From Perkinsus olseni (Eukaryota > Perkinsozoa > Perkinsida > Perkinsidae), in NCBI GenBank assembly GCA_013115135.1, contig JABANP010000918.1, forward strand, positions 1-12,211: a stretch of DNA of 12,211 bases. Reading direction: 5' to 3'. Below, in pieces: positions 1 to 7,299 of this stretch; positions within the stretch are counted from its first letter, which is position 1; every line of letters begins with the position of its first letter. Both the position numbers and the translations under genes were made by a program. The notes below the pieces were generated by a model that searched no databases, had not been told where the DNA came from, and saw only the letters and a list, made by a program, of their open reading frames with translations.

Positions 1-36
1 CTATATTCCCGGGAATTCCCGGAAATTCCCGGGAAT
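1..36. repeat. Tandem 10-bp palindromic repeat (ATTCCCGGGA-like)
   Basis: Three copies of a 10-base unit, ATTCCCGGGA, ATTCCCGGAA and ATTCCCGGGA, start at 5, 15 and 25. Units one and three lie in the 12-base palindrome attcccgggaat. The array runs off the left edge, so its full length is unknown. Confidence 0.85.
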
Positions 37-60
37 GGGAAGAAGGATCCATTCTTCCCA
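36..60. repeat. Hairpin, 9-bp arms, 7-nt loop
   Basis: Arm tgggaagaa (36-44) and its exact reverse complement ttcttccca (52-60) flank ggatcca. It directly follows the tandem palindromic array. Confidence 0.85.
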
Positions 61-420
61 CTTTTGGGCCACCCTGGGCCAACGGTCAAGATGTTGCAGG
101 TTAGATGTGATGCGGGTATTATATCATCAATCTGATGTCACGATTCCGGGGAAAATAATCCTCCCTGCCAGGGGGCAGGATTTAGTATTATTATATGGGT
201 TTTTGAGTCTTTCCGTCTACGGGACGGGAAAAGTGCCAAGAGACCTCGCCGACGTCACCTCGGAAGTTTTGGAGTGCCAAGCAGAGAGAGCTCTCTTCCG
301 GAGCTATGTCTTCGGTAGAGGGTCTGTCGCTGGAGCAAATGTTCAATACCAGCACCTTCAAGTGCTGCTGAGCTAGAAAGTCATAATATTATTATCTGCC
401 CTTGAGGATCACGCATGAGG

Positions 421-441
421 TATAGCAGCTATACTATAGCT
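421..441. repeat. Overlapping palindromes (6+1+6 and 7+1+7) in pseudogene exon
   Basis: The palindrome tatagc-a-gctata (421-433) overlaps agctata-c-tatagct (427-441). The right copy lacks about 12 bases here (near 7135-7145). On the coding strand the extra bases keep the frame but contain TAG. Confidence 0.85.
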
Positions 442-539
442 TGCGACAAATCAAACTGACGGCGGGAAGGTCGTTCAAGCTCCACAGTGATGAATGCCTC
501 GACGGAAATGAGACTCTGACCTTCAAATCGATGCAGAGC

Positions 540-554
540 GGCTCTGCCAGAGCC
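540..554. repeat. 7+1+7 palindrome in decayed intron
   Basis: Sequence ggctctg-c-cagagcc. On the minus strand the right copy shares gggctctgg but not the second arm, so this palindrome formed in one copy by adding the complement of existing sequence. Confidence 0.85.
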
Positions 555-648
555 CTATCCACAGAAGACTCATGCTTCGTCAGTCGTGGCAAGAATTCTG
601 GAGCCGCCAGAACCTACAATGATCGACCTCGGTTGAGTGTGGATAGGT

Positions 649-697
649 CGAGCTCAAGCTCAAGCTCAAGTAACTCGAGCTCAACTGAGCTCGAGTT
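649..697. repeat. GCTCAA microsatellite plus 12-bp-arm palindrome
   Basis: Three tandem GCTCAA units (about 652-669) are followed by aactcgagctca (672-683), two bases, and its exact complement (686-697). The right copy has only a short caactgagctcgatc at this site, so roughly 70 bases were added here. The added palindrome repeats the local caactgagctcga word in both orientations. Confidence 0.85.
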
Positions 698-1079
698 GAA
701 CCGAGTTGAACAAATTGCGATATGGGCGATACGGCATCATCGAGTTGAAGTGTCTGATTACGCCTTAGTGTGCCTGAAGTTCAGCTGAGGTGAAAACGGG
801 ACGCAAACGAGTAATGTTGACCACCACGAGTAATGGTTCCGTTCTGGAAGGGATGTCTCCTCTGAGAAAGCCTTCCTCAGAATGGCTCACAATGTTTCTC
901 TGACAGACTGCCGTGCTTAGGAAAACGGCAAAGACGACTGAGCGGATAGACATTAAAAGACTACTGATGAAACGGAGAAAACAGCCTCCTTTCCTCCACC
1001 GTCTCTCATGCCGATGGGTTGGAGAATCGAGGTCGAATTGAGTGAGTTTCAGGCTGGAGAGTTCCTGAAAGTGGTAGGA

Positions 1080-1100
1080 CTATCAGTGATAGCCTATCAC
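1080..1100. repeat. Two overlapping palindromes
   Basis: Sequence ctatca-g-tgatag (1080-1092) overlaps gtgatag-c-ctatcac (1086-1100). The right arm of the first is reused as part of the left arm of the second, as if palindrome formation happened twice in sequence. Confidence 0.85.
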
Positions 1101-1114
1101 GAGTTATTCGTGGC

Positions 1115-1178
1115 CGTTCTTTCTTTTTTTCTTTCTCTCCTTCGGAAAGAATAGCTTTTTTTCCGAAGGGAAAGAACG
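1115..1178. repeat. Nested hairpin with pyrimidine and purine arms
   Basis: Outer arms cgttcttt (1115-1122) and aaagaacg (1171-1178) enclose a T/C-rich run and an inner 10-bp stem, ccttcggaaa (1139-1148) with tttccgaagg (1160-1169). Confidence 0.75.
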
Positions 1179-1344
1179 TCTATGTTTCCTAGAAAAAGCA
1201 AGAAAAACAGAGAGTAGATAGAAACAGGAAGAAAACGGCGACAAGAGGTAAAAAATGCGGGAAAAATGAGACGTGATGACAAGCATCACATGAGGAAATA
1301 CACATGCAATCGGACACGAACTACACCGTTACATCTAAAAGTTC

Positions 1345-1408
1345 CACTCGGACCGAGTGACTCGGCGGAACTTGAACGTGCAGGAGACTTCCCAGTTCTG
1401 AGAACTGG
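1345..1408. repeat. Pair of palindromes, 7+1+7 and 8+1+8
   Basis: Sequence cactcgg-a-ccgagtg at 1345-1359 and ccagttct-g-agaactgg at 1392-1408. The two share architecture but not sequence. Confidence 0.85.
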
Positions 1409-1484
1409 TATGGAAAGCTCAGTCCGAGAGGAGTTCCACGCACTTAGGCCGTGGGTTGAACTGATCAATCTGACCATTGCGACA

Positions 1485-1499
1485 ACTTCCGGCGGAAGT
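1485..1499. repeat. 7+1+7 palindrome
   Basis: Sequence acttccg-g-cggaagt, perfect arms with a single-base centre. Confidence 0.85.
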
Positions 1500-1685
1500 C
1501 TTCCGCTTTGTGACAGCAGTACGACGTTCGTGGTCAAGTAACAGTAGGTTTTCCCCAGGTTTTCCTGTTGTCGTTGAGACACTCTGTTGGTGGCCTAAGT
1601 ATCCTGACGTTAGTACGCTAGCTGTGGATTTGATCATAAATCATATACAAGGGCTGTATTCCGTTACGTATTACTTTGGTGGTTA

Positions 1686-1700
1686 GTAACCACTGGTTAC
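1686..1700. repeat. 7+1+7 palindrome
   Basis: Sequence gtaacca-c-tggttac, perfect arms with a single-base centre. Confidence 0.85.
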
Positions 1701-1745
1701 CATCGACCACCTAAGTTGATACATATTGTGGTAGAGAGTGGGTAT

Positions 1746-1802
1746 ACTCTATCTGATAGAGTCTATCATCATAGACTCTATATCTCAGTCTCATCAGAGA
1801 CT
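1746..1802. repeat. Chain of three overlapping or adjacent hairpins
   Basis: Arms actctatc/gatagagt (1746-1762, 1-nt centre), atagagtctat/atagactctat (1756-1781, 4-nt loop) and agtctc/gagact (1787-1802, 4-nt loop). Each arm is a variant of the word AGAGTCTAT, so one seed appears to have been copied back and forth. Confidence 0.85.
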
Positions 1803-2355
1803 CAGTCTATCATAGTGGTTATTGGTATTGTTTTTAGTACAAGTCTGGATCAGTGTTTCCAGTTGGTAATCTGCATGACCGTGGAATATATTAACCGAAA
1901 GGGTTCACACAAGGCGACCCACAAAGGTACTACTATGTAGCGCTAGTTGCATTGTGAAGGTTGTGAGGAAGTCACGACACGATGATCGCGTCTCGATCAG
2001 TTAAGCTTTGTTCAGAAATAGTTTATCGACAAATAACATATCCAGAGAGGCTTCTCTTCGCAGCGAAGCGAAGACTTTGCTGGAAGATCACAGAAGAATG
2101 TTTCGCGAACCCGCAGCTAAGGACCATGGTTACCATACTCACGTTGCACTCAAACTGAGCGGATCAGTACAATTGCCGACCTTACTGTCACGCCACATAA
2201 TGTGCCCCACATCGTAGAGGACGTTCAATTCGTCATCTGTGCAGCCCGATGCCTTATAAGGAGTTATCGACCACACGACCGTTCCAGTTCTCTATCTCAG
2301 CATTATCTCTGATGAATGGTATCCTTTGGGCAACTAGATTTCAGTCGAGCTCACT

Positions 2356-2377
2356 GTGTGGGCCCCACACTGTGGGG
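2356..2377. repeat. Overlapping 7+1+7 palindromes
   Basis: Sequence gtgtggg-c-cccacac (2356-2370) and ccccaca-c-tgtgggg (2363-2377) share their middle arm. Confidence 0.85.
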
Positions 2378-3612
2378 GGCTGAACCCGGAGATGGACGGG
2401 AATAAAACCCCTATATTGTAACGGTAACCTCGCAATGTGAAGCATTCTGGTCGGGGAACGAGGAGCGGTGGTCCGACACGTCGCGTGGCGCGCTGGCGCG
2501 CCTGGCAGTCTGAGGAGATGCAGAAACTTAACCCAATGGATAGAATCGATCTATCACTCGTAGAGCGTTTTCTCTATCTCTTCGCTCTGAGCTCTATTTT
2601 TCCCATTTTCTGGAACGAAAAATAGGCGAAAAGAAAGAAAGAGAAAAAGACTTTTTTCCTTCCAGCGACCACCCGAGTCTCGTGACGAATAGCCCGAGTC
2701 AGCTCTTAGTGGAGTTGAAAATGGCGTCGTAACTGATACGCAGCCTCGTCGTAGAGTTTGCTCTCCGGTATCCCCAGACGCCTCCAAAGACGTAGGCGAT
2801 GAATACGGTATTACTTCGTTCTTCAGCTTGCATCAAAAAGCACTGCTATCATCACATCTCTCATTCAGCAGACTTCAACAAGCTGCTATCTGCTGGCTAC
2901 TAGTTAGCAGACGTCATCCACACTGGGCGGACGCTCACAGCAGCACGAGTAAGACTCGCACCGAGCTGTTCGGCATCGCACTGACACCATAATCGGCTAA
3001 GCATGGTCGTTGGGCTGAGGCCCGGAGGCAGTTCAAGCATCATTCACATCACCAGCTTTCCATTACATGAGCTGATGATGATCATGATCTTCGTCGGTGA
3101 ATCACTCCTTGTAGACCACAGCTTGGCCGTTCGAGGGGCCCATAATGGTAACGGTGCTCAACAGTGAGAGGTTGTTCGGATTTACGGCCCGTGTATTACG
3201 GCGCAAGTCTAGAATTGATAATGCACACCCCGGAAACATTTTTTCACTCACCAGTCATCAGAAACAACATCTTCAACTGACCAGTAGTGTACTAGAATTA
3301 GCCAACTCGACTCCGCCTCGGAATAGTATCACTGTATAATAAGGTATTAGACATTACGCAGGAGAGATTATGCGAATGGGAATAAACCTTGAACAATAAA
3401 TGATAACAATCATCTCACAGCACAGACAATATTGGTCAATTATGTACTCGAATAACAACAGCTAGATTGAATATGAATCTTAGCCACACTACGCTGTGTT
3501 GTGTTGAAAAGGGACAGCAATAATTGTGTATGTGAATCATGACGATAATAGTATCGGTTCTCGTACAAGTAGTCCATATCAGCCCTGAATTTGTTGTCGC
3601 GAAGATGCATTA

Positions 3613-3667
3613 AGGCTCGGAGAGCCTTGTCTCCGAGCCTGCTTCTCCTACTACGGGGCCCGTAGTA
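3613..3667. repeat. Hairpin pair
   Basis: A 10-bp stem aggctcggag/ctccgagcct with an 8-nt loop (3613-3640) is followed 8 bases later by tactacggg-g-cccgtagta (3649-3667). The layout resembles a double hairpin. Confidence 0.85.
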
Positions 3668-3887
3668 CGGGCTAAAGACCTGTACAGAGAGAAACTCTCT
3701 TCACACGAACAAGGAGTGGCGGCAAAAGCGGCGAGGTGTTGGGCTACTTTGTGAGGAGTGGGAGTTCACCACAGCTGGACCAAAAAGTGACGAAGTCAGA
3801 TGCTCGGTCTTGCCCTTTCGATAGCCGCTGATCGAAGGCCACGAGCTCCTTGGGAGCTGCTCCCACGATACTTCAGATACACTGTCA

Positions 3888-3902
3888 ACTGGCCAGGCCA
3901 GT
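3888..3902. repeat. 7+1+7 palindrome
   Basis: Sequence actggcc-a-ggccagt, followed by a further partial copy ctggcc. Confidence 0.8.
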
Positions 3903-3945
3903 CTGGCCTACTATATTCCCTTAGACGGAGGCCAGCAAATACTAT

Positions 3946-4290
3946 TTGTCCCCGAATAAATACTCCGTCGATCTATTAGATCGACGGCGCTATCTGAGGA
4001 GAAGGGGAAGTTGTGTGGCTAGCAGCGGGGGCACTGCCGACGATGCCGAAATACTCCATGCACTCACGGATAACCTGGTGTCCGGCCTCCTGATCCTTTG
4101 CATTATACAAGATGTATTATACAACAGAGGTCCTCTGATTCTGGATCGGATTCAGGAGACAAGCAGAAAGCGAAGTAACTCTGTCTCCTGGAGCCGAGCC
4201 TTCATCCTCATGGAGACGGGCATTTGCCCCAGCCTTCAAGAGAGCCGGCTCCCATTGCCGGCACCGACGGTCATCGGTCGTGTCAACGCC
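3946..4290. other. Open but unrecognised stretch beside the transposon
   Basis: Both strands stay open for long runs here. The plus strand is open at 3946-4413. The minus strand is open at about 4387-4115, in the frame that carries an acidic segment of the hAT relic. I cannot tell which, if either, was coded. The expected C-terminal dimerisation part of a hAT transposase would lie here on the minus strand, but I could not recognise it. A 10+3+10 palindrome sits at 3965-3987. Confidence 0.4.
3965..3987. repeat. 10+3+10 palindrome
   Basis: Sequence ccgtcgatct-att-agatcgacgg, perfect arms. Confidence 0.9.
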
Positions 4291-4526
4291 GCGAGCCCAC
4301 GCTTGATCACCCGTCTCGTCTATGTCATCCTCCGCCTCGGACCCAAAATCTGGATCCTCCAGAAGATCATCGAAGTCACAGTGCTCGTCAGTAAGGCTTC
4401 ATCCGTTCCCTGACTTGAGCCATGTCCGTCCTCATCAATCGTTTTGCATGGCCATAGACCGAGGCAATTGGTCACCGTCAGATGCAGTTTGTGACCCACA
4501 CATTTCACATGCATGAGAGACCCAAC

Positions 4527-4579
4527 CTCAGCAGCGAGTTGCTGCTGAGTCAAACTGGTTGTTGCTGCCAGCAACAACC
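4527..4579. repeat. Double palindrome inside the hAT relic
   Basis: A 9-bp stem ctcagcagc/gctgctgag with a 5-nt loop (4527-4549) is followed 7 bases later by ggttgttgctg-c-cagcaacaacc (4557-4579). On the coding strand it separates the SSNNKMMEV and HVKCVGHKLHL elements, which are in different frames. Confidence 0.9.
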
Positions 4580-4978
4580 TCCATCATTTTGTTGTTCGAC
4601 GACGCGGCGTGGCTGGTGATGCTAGACAACCGCGACGCGATGCCTGTGTCGGCAATGACGAGCAGAAGCTAGTTGGTCGAGTTTCGACCGGTATGTCGGC
4701 CATCGACACGATAGAAATCGACAATAACTCGATGAAGGGTAGAGGACTTCCAGAAGTGTGCAATGATGCCTGACTTGCAGCAAATGAACTGTGCATCACA
4801 ATCCCATCTTACATAGGCAATTAGACCGGCTAGTTCGGGACCATGCATCAAGGCTGAGCACCGTCGAGCCGATCTGAGCGAGGAAAGCTGGCTGCGTAGG
4901 CTTAGCACATTCTCACCTGCGGCCATCGCTATATGTCCACGTACTCGATCGTGCAGCTGTCGCACTAGTTCTCTACGG

Positions 4979-5031
4979 CTCGGCACTGCCGAGTCGGCAG
5001 AGTGTACTGCGGAACCCGCAGTGCGGGTTCC
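4979..5031. repeat. Double palindrome inside the hAT relic
   Basis: Sequence ctcggca-c-tgccgag (4979-4993) and, 17 bases on, ggaacccgca-g-tgcgggttcc (5011-5031). It lies between the VENVSFKAFL and SRRELVRQLHD elements, where the reading frame changes and about a dozen unexpected codons appear. Confidence 0.9.
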
Positions 5032-5291
5032 AAGACTTTAGGAACGCCTTGAAGGAAACGTTCTCGACCGTGCAGAGTGGGATGCTAGAATGAATGACAA
5101 ATTGCATTAGACCTCCCATCCACTCTTTGTTTGTATCGGTTGTACTGGGTGTCGCCCCCTGAACCACCGCAGTTACTCTTTTGCGCTTACTCAGTAAGCC
5201 TTACTGCATGTAGACTGTTCGACCCCGCTAAGCAACTTTTTGCTTATCTTGATCACACGGCCACATCGGGGGCACCTGGCGGAGTCGCCTT

Positions 5292-5328
5292 CCGCGCTTT
5301 GTATCAGCTGAGCTGATACAAAACGCGG
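5292..5328. repeat. 18+1+18 palindrome with one mismatch
   Basis: Arm ccgcgctttgtatcagct (5292-5309), a single G, then its complement with one change (5311-5328). It would form a cruciform with essentially no loop. Confidence 0.9.
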
Positions 5329-5628
5329 AGTTCCCACTCTGCAGCAAGCTTGTCTGCGATCGAACGTCGGGGAGAGGGCATGAAAAAATCAGATGGCAAC
5401 TCTCTGCAACAACGTTGGAAACCTTTAAAGCTCTCCAATGCACATTAAGCCTTCAATGACAGTGCTCATGTTAGTCTCGGGTGGTTCAATGGTTCGAACA
5501 CCAGGTGATTCAATAAGCGGTTTTCATGTTGGTCAAACACTTCTTCCGTTAGGTTTGTTACGCTCGCCTCAATTTACGTTGCGCGCTTCCTTCCGTGAGC
5601 GCAAGAGCCTGCCGTAACGGTCCGTAAC

Positions 5629-5677
5629 GTGAACCAGGTTCACTGAACCTGCCCATCTATAGGCTATAGACTATAGC
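5629..5677. repeat. Two 7+1+7 palindromes
   Basis: Sequence gtgaacc-a-ggttcac (5629-5643) and gctatag-a-ctatagc (5663-5677), 19 bases apart. Confidence 0.85.
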
Positions 5678-5697
5678 TGTGACGCCGTGTGACACTC

Positions 5698-5729
5698 ACC
5701 ACCGGTGACATCGGTGACTCACCGGTGGT
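5698..5729. repeat. Hairpin, 11-bp arms, 10-nt loop
   Basis: Arm accaccggtga and exact complement tcaccggtggt. The loop carries a third partial copy, tcggtgac. Confidence 0.85.
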
Positions 5730-5952
5730 TGTCTACTCATTATCGATACCATTCGCTTATTGACAATCGTGCATATGACCCCGATATTTCCAGAGTACCT
5801 ATAAAGTGTTATGAATAACTGAATGTGAGTCGTCGTCCTTATGATAGGGGTGTGCTCTATAACTGTGGCGCTCGAGAGTAGTCTAGCCGGGGGACAATCG
5901 ACTGTCTCCCAGCCTCTCGATCGATTCCCACGTGAAATGCCGTTGACTCCTG

Positions 5953-6017
5953 GTGATATAATATCACTGATATTAGAGATTTTGTCCGTTCATTATCGCG
6001 CTACGCATCTGTAGCGC
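5953..6017. repeat. Two hairpins
   Basis: Sequence gtgatat-a-atatcac (5953-5967) and gcgctac/gtagcgc with a 6-nt loop (5998-6017). Confidence 0.85.
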
Positions 6018-6126
6018 CTGCAATGCCGTCCTATGGATGCTGCTACGGTAGTGGGGTCCGTGGAGGCCCTCGTTTGCTGCAATCTGTCGAAGGCGTAGCC
6101 TTCAAGACCTGCGCAGTCTGTTGAGC

Positions 6127-6189
6127 CGCACGCGAGTACATAGCCTAGTTCCTGCGAGCGGCCTAAGCTCGGCTATGTACTCGCGTGCG
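6127..6189. repeat. Long hairpin, 19-bp perfect stem, 25-nt loop
   Basis: The left arm 6127-6145 begins cgcacgcgag and the right arm 6171-6189 ends ctcgcgtgcg; all 19 pairs match. No polyT run or target duplication was seen next to it. A palindrome agctgc-gag-gcagct follows at 6196-6210. Confidence 0.9.
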
Positions 6190-6302
6190 CTGGTAAGCTG
6201 CGAGGCAGCTAGAAAGAGTATCACCTGGGCCGCTGTATTTTGATAGTGTTAACAATACGAATCGTACTGGCGTGACGGTCTGCTGAGTGTAAATGACGTC
6301 TG

Positions 6303-6317
6303 CTAGCTATTAGCTAG
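6303..6317. repeat. 6+3+6 palindrome
   Basis: Sequence ctagct-att-agctag. Confidence 0.8.
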
Positions 6318-6508
6318 AAGATAGTAGCTCGTCGTGATCTGATGAATCAAAGAGTGCTGATTGCGGTGCTGTCTGATGCAAGTTCGAGAACGAGGTTTAG
6401 TCGCGGTCATCACCCACGTTTTTGAAAGCGTCTGGAGTCCAGGCTCTGGAGATATCACTCAGCAACGAGGCTGCGTATCAGTTGCAACGTCATTACGAGC
6501 GTCTTTCC

Positions 6509-6553
6509 GCGTGAACTTCACGCTGTGGAGTACATGATGTCCTATCATAGGAC
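6509..6553. repeat. Two 15-base palindromes
   Basis: Sequence gcgtgaa-c-ttcacgc (6509-6523) and gtccta-tca-taggac (6539-6553), 15 bases apart. Confidence 0.85.
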
Positions 6554-6824
6554 TCCTATGCATCCATGGTGACCAGGTATTTCTCATTTTAGTTCGGCCG
6601 TAAGCTAACTTAGTTCGAATTCAATTCTCCCATCCATGAGCATGAGAGACGGGCGAGAGCATTTGTCCAGTTTCATCAGCAGCCTATTCATGTCTATCCG
6701 CTCAGTCGTCTTTGCCGTGTTTTCCTAAGCACGGCAGTCTGTCAGAGAAACATTGTGAGCCTTTCTCAGAGGAGACTTCCTTTCCAGAACGGAACCACCA
6801 GGAATGCCTTCCCTTCTTCAGCAG

Positions 6825-6887
6825 GTGGGAAGCTCCCACTGGGAATATACTCGTTCGCGTCCTGATCACATCTCAACTGAACTTCAG
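6825..6887 (+). other. Predicted intron 1 (63 nt) starting in a palindrome
   Basis: The donor GTGGGA is the left arm of gtggga-agc-tcccac (6825-6839). The acceptor is ctgaacttcag. Removing the intron keeps frame 2 open from the CQRNIV segment into IQTLQLDDAVSPISQF. The acceptor is conserved in the left copy; the donor palindrome is not. Confidence 0.55.
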
Positions 6888-7014
6888 GCACACTAAGGCA
6901 TATTCAGACACTTCAACTCGATGATGCCGTATCGCCCATATCGCAGTTTGCTCAACTGAGCTCGATCATTGTGGATTCTGGCGGCTCCGAACTTTTGGCC
7001 ACGACTGATGAAGC

Positions 7015-7075
7015 GTGAGTCTATTGATGATAGGGCTCTGGCCCGAACTAAAGGCCAGCCGGTAATCTCTGTCAG
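7015..7075 (+). other. Predicted intron 2 (61 nt)
   Basis: A GTGAGT donor follows the codons for LLATTDE, and the acceptor is ctctgtcag. The splice joins the DSGG exon to FITMELERTSRG and moves the frame as required. In the left copy the donor dinucleotide has become AT. Confidence 0.7.
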
Positions 7076-7220
7076 GACATTCATCACTATGGAGCTTGAA
7101 CGGACTTCACGTGGTCGGTTCGATGTGTCCGAAGCTACGATATACCCCATGCGTGATCCTCAAGGGCAGATAATGATATTCAAGGATGACTTTCTAGGTC
7201 AGCAACGCCTATCCTCGTTG

Positions 7221-7263
7221 GTATTGGTCCAGCGAGAGATCCATTTCCGAAGACGGGGCTCAG
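7221..7263 (+). other. Predicted intron 3 (43 nt)
   Basis: Donor GTATTG and acceptor ctcag. The splice joins the frame coding MIFKDDFLGQQRLSSL to the frame coding EESSLCGLATLG. The left copy keeps the gtattg donor word but has ccg at the acceptor. Confidence 0.6.
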
Positions 7264-7282
7264 GAAGAAAGCTCTCTCTGCG

Positions 7283-7299
7283 GCCTAGCAACGCTAGGC
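7283..7299. repeat. 7+3+7 palindrome within an exon
   Basis: Sequence gcctagc-aac-gctaggc, encoding part of CGLATLGN. The left copy goes from SSLC directly to LALQNFR, so the palindrome accounts for four extra codons in frame. Confidence 0.8.

Larger units (their letters stand above)
215..953 (-). pseudogene. Broken copy of secreted-protein gene (left copy)
   Basis: The start codon is at 953-951. It opens with a typical signal peptide: MSIR, then a hydrophobic run VVFAVFLSTAV, then CQRN. The matching right copy has a frameshift at this point. The rest of this copy is damaged in several ways when compared with the right copy. The conserved Asp of the DSGG motif is a Gly codon (612-614). A palindrome-bearing insertion at about 650-710 splits the second exon. 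The donor of the second intron reads AT instead of GT (572-573). A palindrome at 421-441 brings in an in-frame TAG (429-431). The next acceptor reads CG instead of AG (299-300). Later codons are still recognisable, for example the run LMRDPQGQI. I infer a dead gene. The function is not recognised; an aspartic-protease origin is one possibility (see the right copy). Confidence 0.7.
215..1040 (-). repeat. Left arm of a diverged inverted duplication
   Basis: The reverse complement of this stretch aligns with about 6615-7345, including sequence upstream of the start codon. Shared landmarks are gcatgagagacgg upstream, tgtctatccgctcagtcgtc at the start codon, ctgaacttcaggcacactaa at a splice acceptor, and catgcgtgatcctcaagggc in the third exon. 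Point differences are scattered and indels are common, so the duplication is old. The left end is uncertain: similarity fades at about 215-240 and I could not follow it to base 1. Confidence 0.85.
1041..3945. other. Gene-free stretch rich in short palindromes
   Basis: I see no supportable gene. Open frames are short, overlap on both strands and match no family I know. The stretch holds a pyrimidine-rich then purine-rich fold at 1115-1178, a similar A/T fold at 2594-2660, and many palindromes: 1080-1092, 1086-1100, 1273-1289, 1345-1359, 1392-1408, 1485-1499, 1686-1700, 1746-1781, 1983-1999, 2056-2068, 2356-2377, 2487-2502, 3613-3640, 3649-3667, 3844-3858 and 3888-3902. A relic transposon or an unrecognised exon cannot be ruled out. 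Confidence 0.6.
4290..5170 (-). pseudogene. hAT-family (BED-finger type) transposase relic
   Basis: Read on the minus strand, pieces occur in the order seen in hAT transposases, but in different frames. They are: PLCTVENVSFKAFL near 5080-5035 (the usual PF..VE...F..ll element); SRRELVRQLHDRVRG near 4980-4935; HFWKSSTLHRVIVDF followed by RHTG near 4765-4680; GIASRLSSITSHAASSNNKM near 4645-4575; and HVKCVGHKLHLTVTNCLGLW near 4512-4450 (the usual C..H.L.L element). An acidic stretch with DFDDLLEDPDFGSEAEDD follows near 4385-4335. In active hAT enzymes the fourth piece reads as a T.DNA.NN-type motif with a catalytic Asp; here the Asp position is His. With the frame breaks this makes it non-functional. 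I saw no BED finger, no C-terminal part, no terminal inverted repeats and no 8-bp target duplication. The family call rests on motif order. Confidence 0.75.
5171..6614. other. Gene-free stretch with the densest hairpins
   Basis: I found no supportable gene or RNA gene. The stretch holds palindromes at 5186-5198, 5229-5246, 5292-5328, 5629-5643, 5663-5677, 5698-5729, 5953-5967, 5998-6017, 6089-6103, 6127-6189, 6196-6210, 6303-6317, 6509-6523 and 6539-6553. The first part could contain an unrecognised N-terminal BED-finger portion of the hAT relic on the minus strand. Confidence 0.6.

Noticed and set aside
35..376. Plus-strand open frame of 113 codons at the left edge
   Set aside because: It overlaps the minus-strand pseudogene copy over much of its length, and its translation matches nothing. 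The duplicate copy does not preserve this frame.
3946..4413. Longest open frame in the window, 155 codons, plus strand
   Set aside because: Its last part is antisense to the hAT relic's acidic segment. It has no recognisable motif, no clear start context and includes a palindrome. It is probably a shadow or chance.
4290..5170. Active autonomous hAT transposon
   Set aside because: The frame is broken several times, the catalytic Asp position is His, and no terminal repeats or target duplications were seen.
5480..5520. Possible tRNA T-arm (ggttcgaacacc)
   Set aside because: The flanking bases do not form the five-pair T stem, and no acceptor or anticodon arm could be drawn around it.
6127..6189. 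Bacterial-type terminator or CRISPR-like repeat
   Set aside because: There is no T-run, no regularly spaced direct repeats and no neighbouring operon. The setting is eukaryotic.
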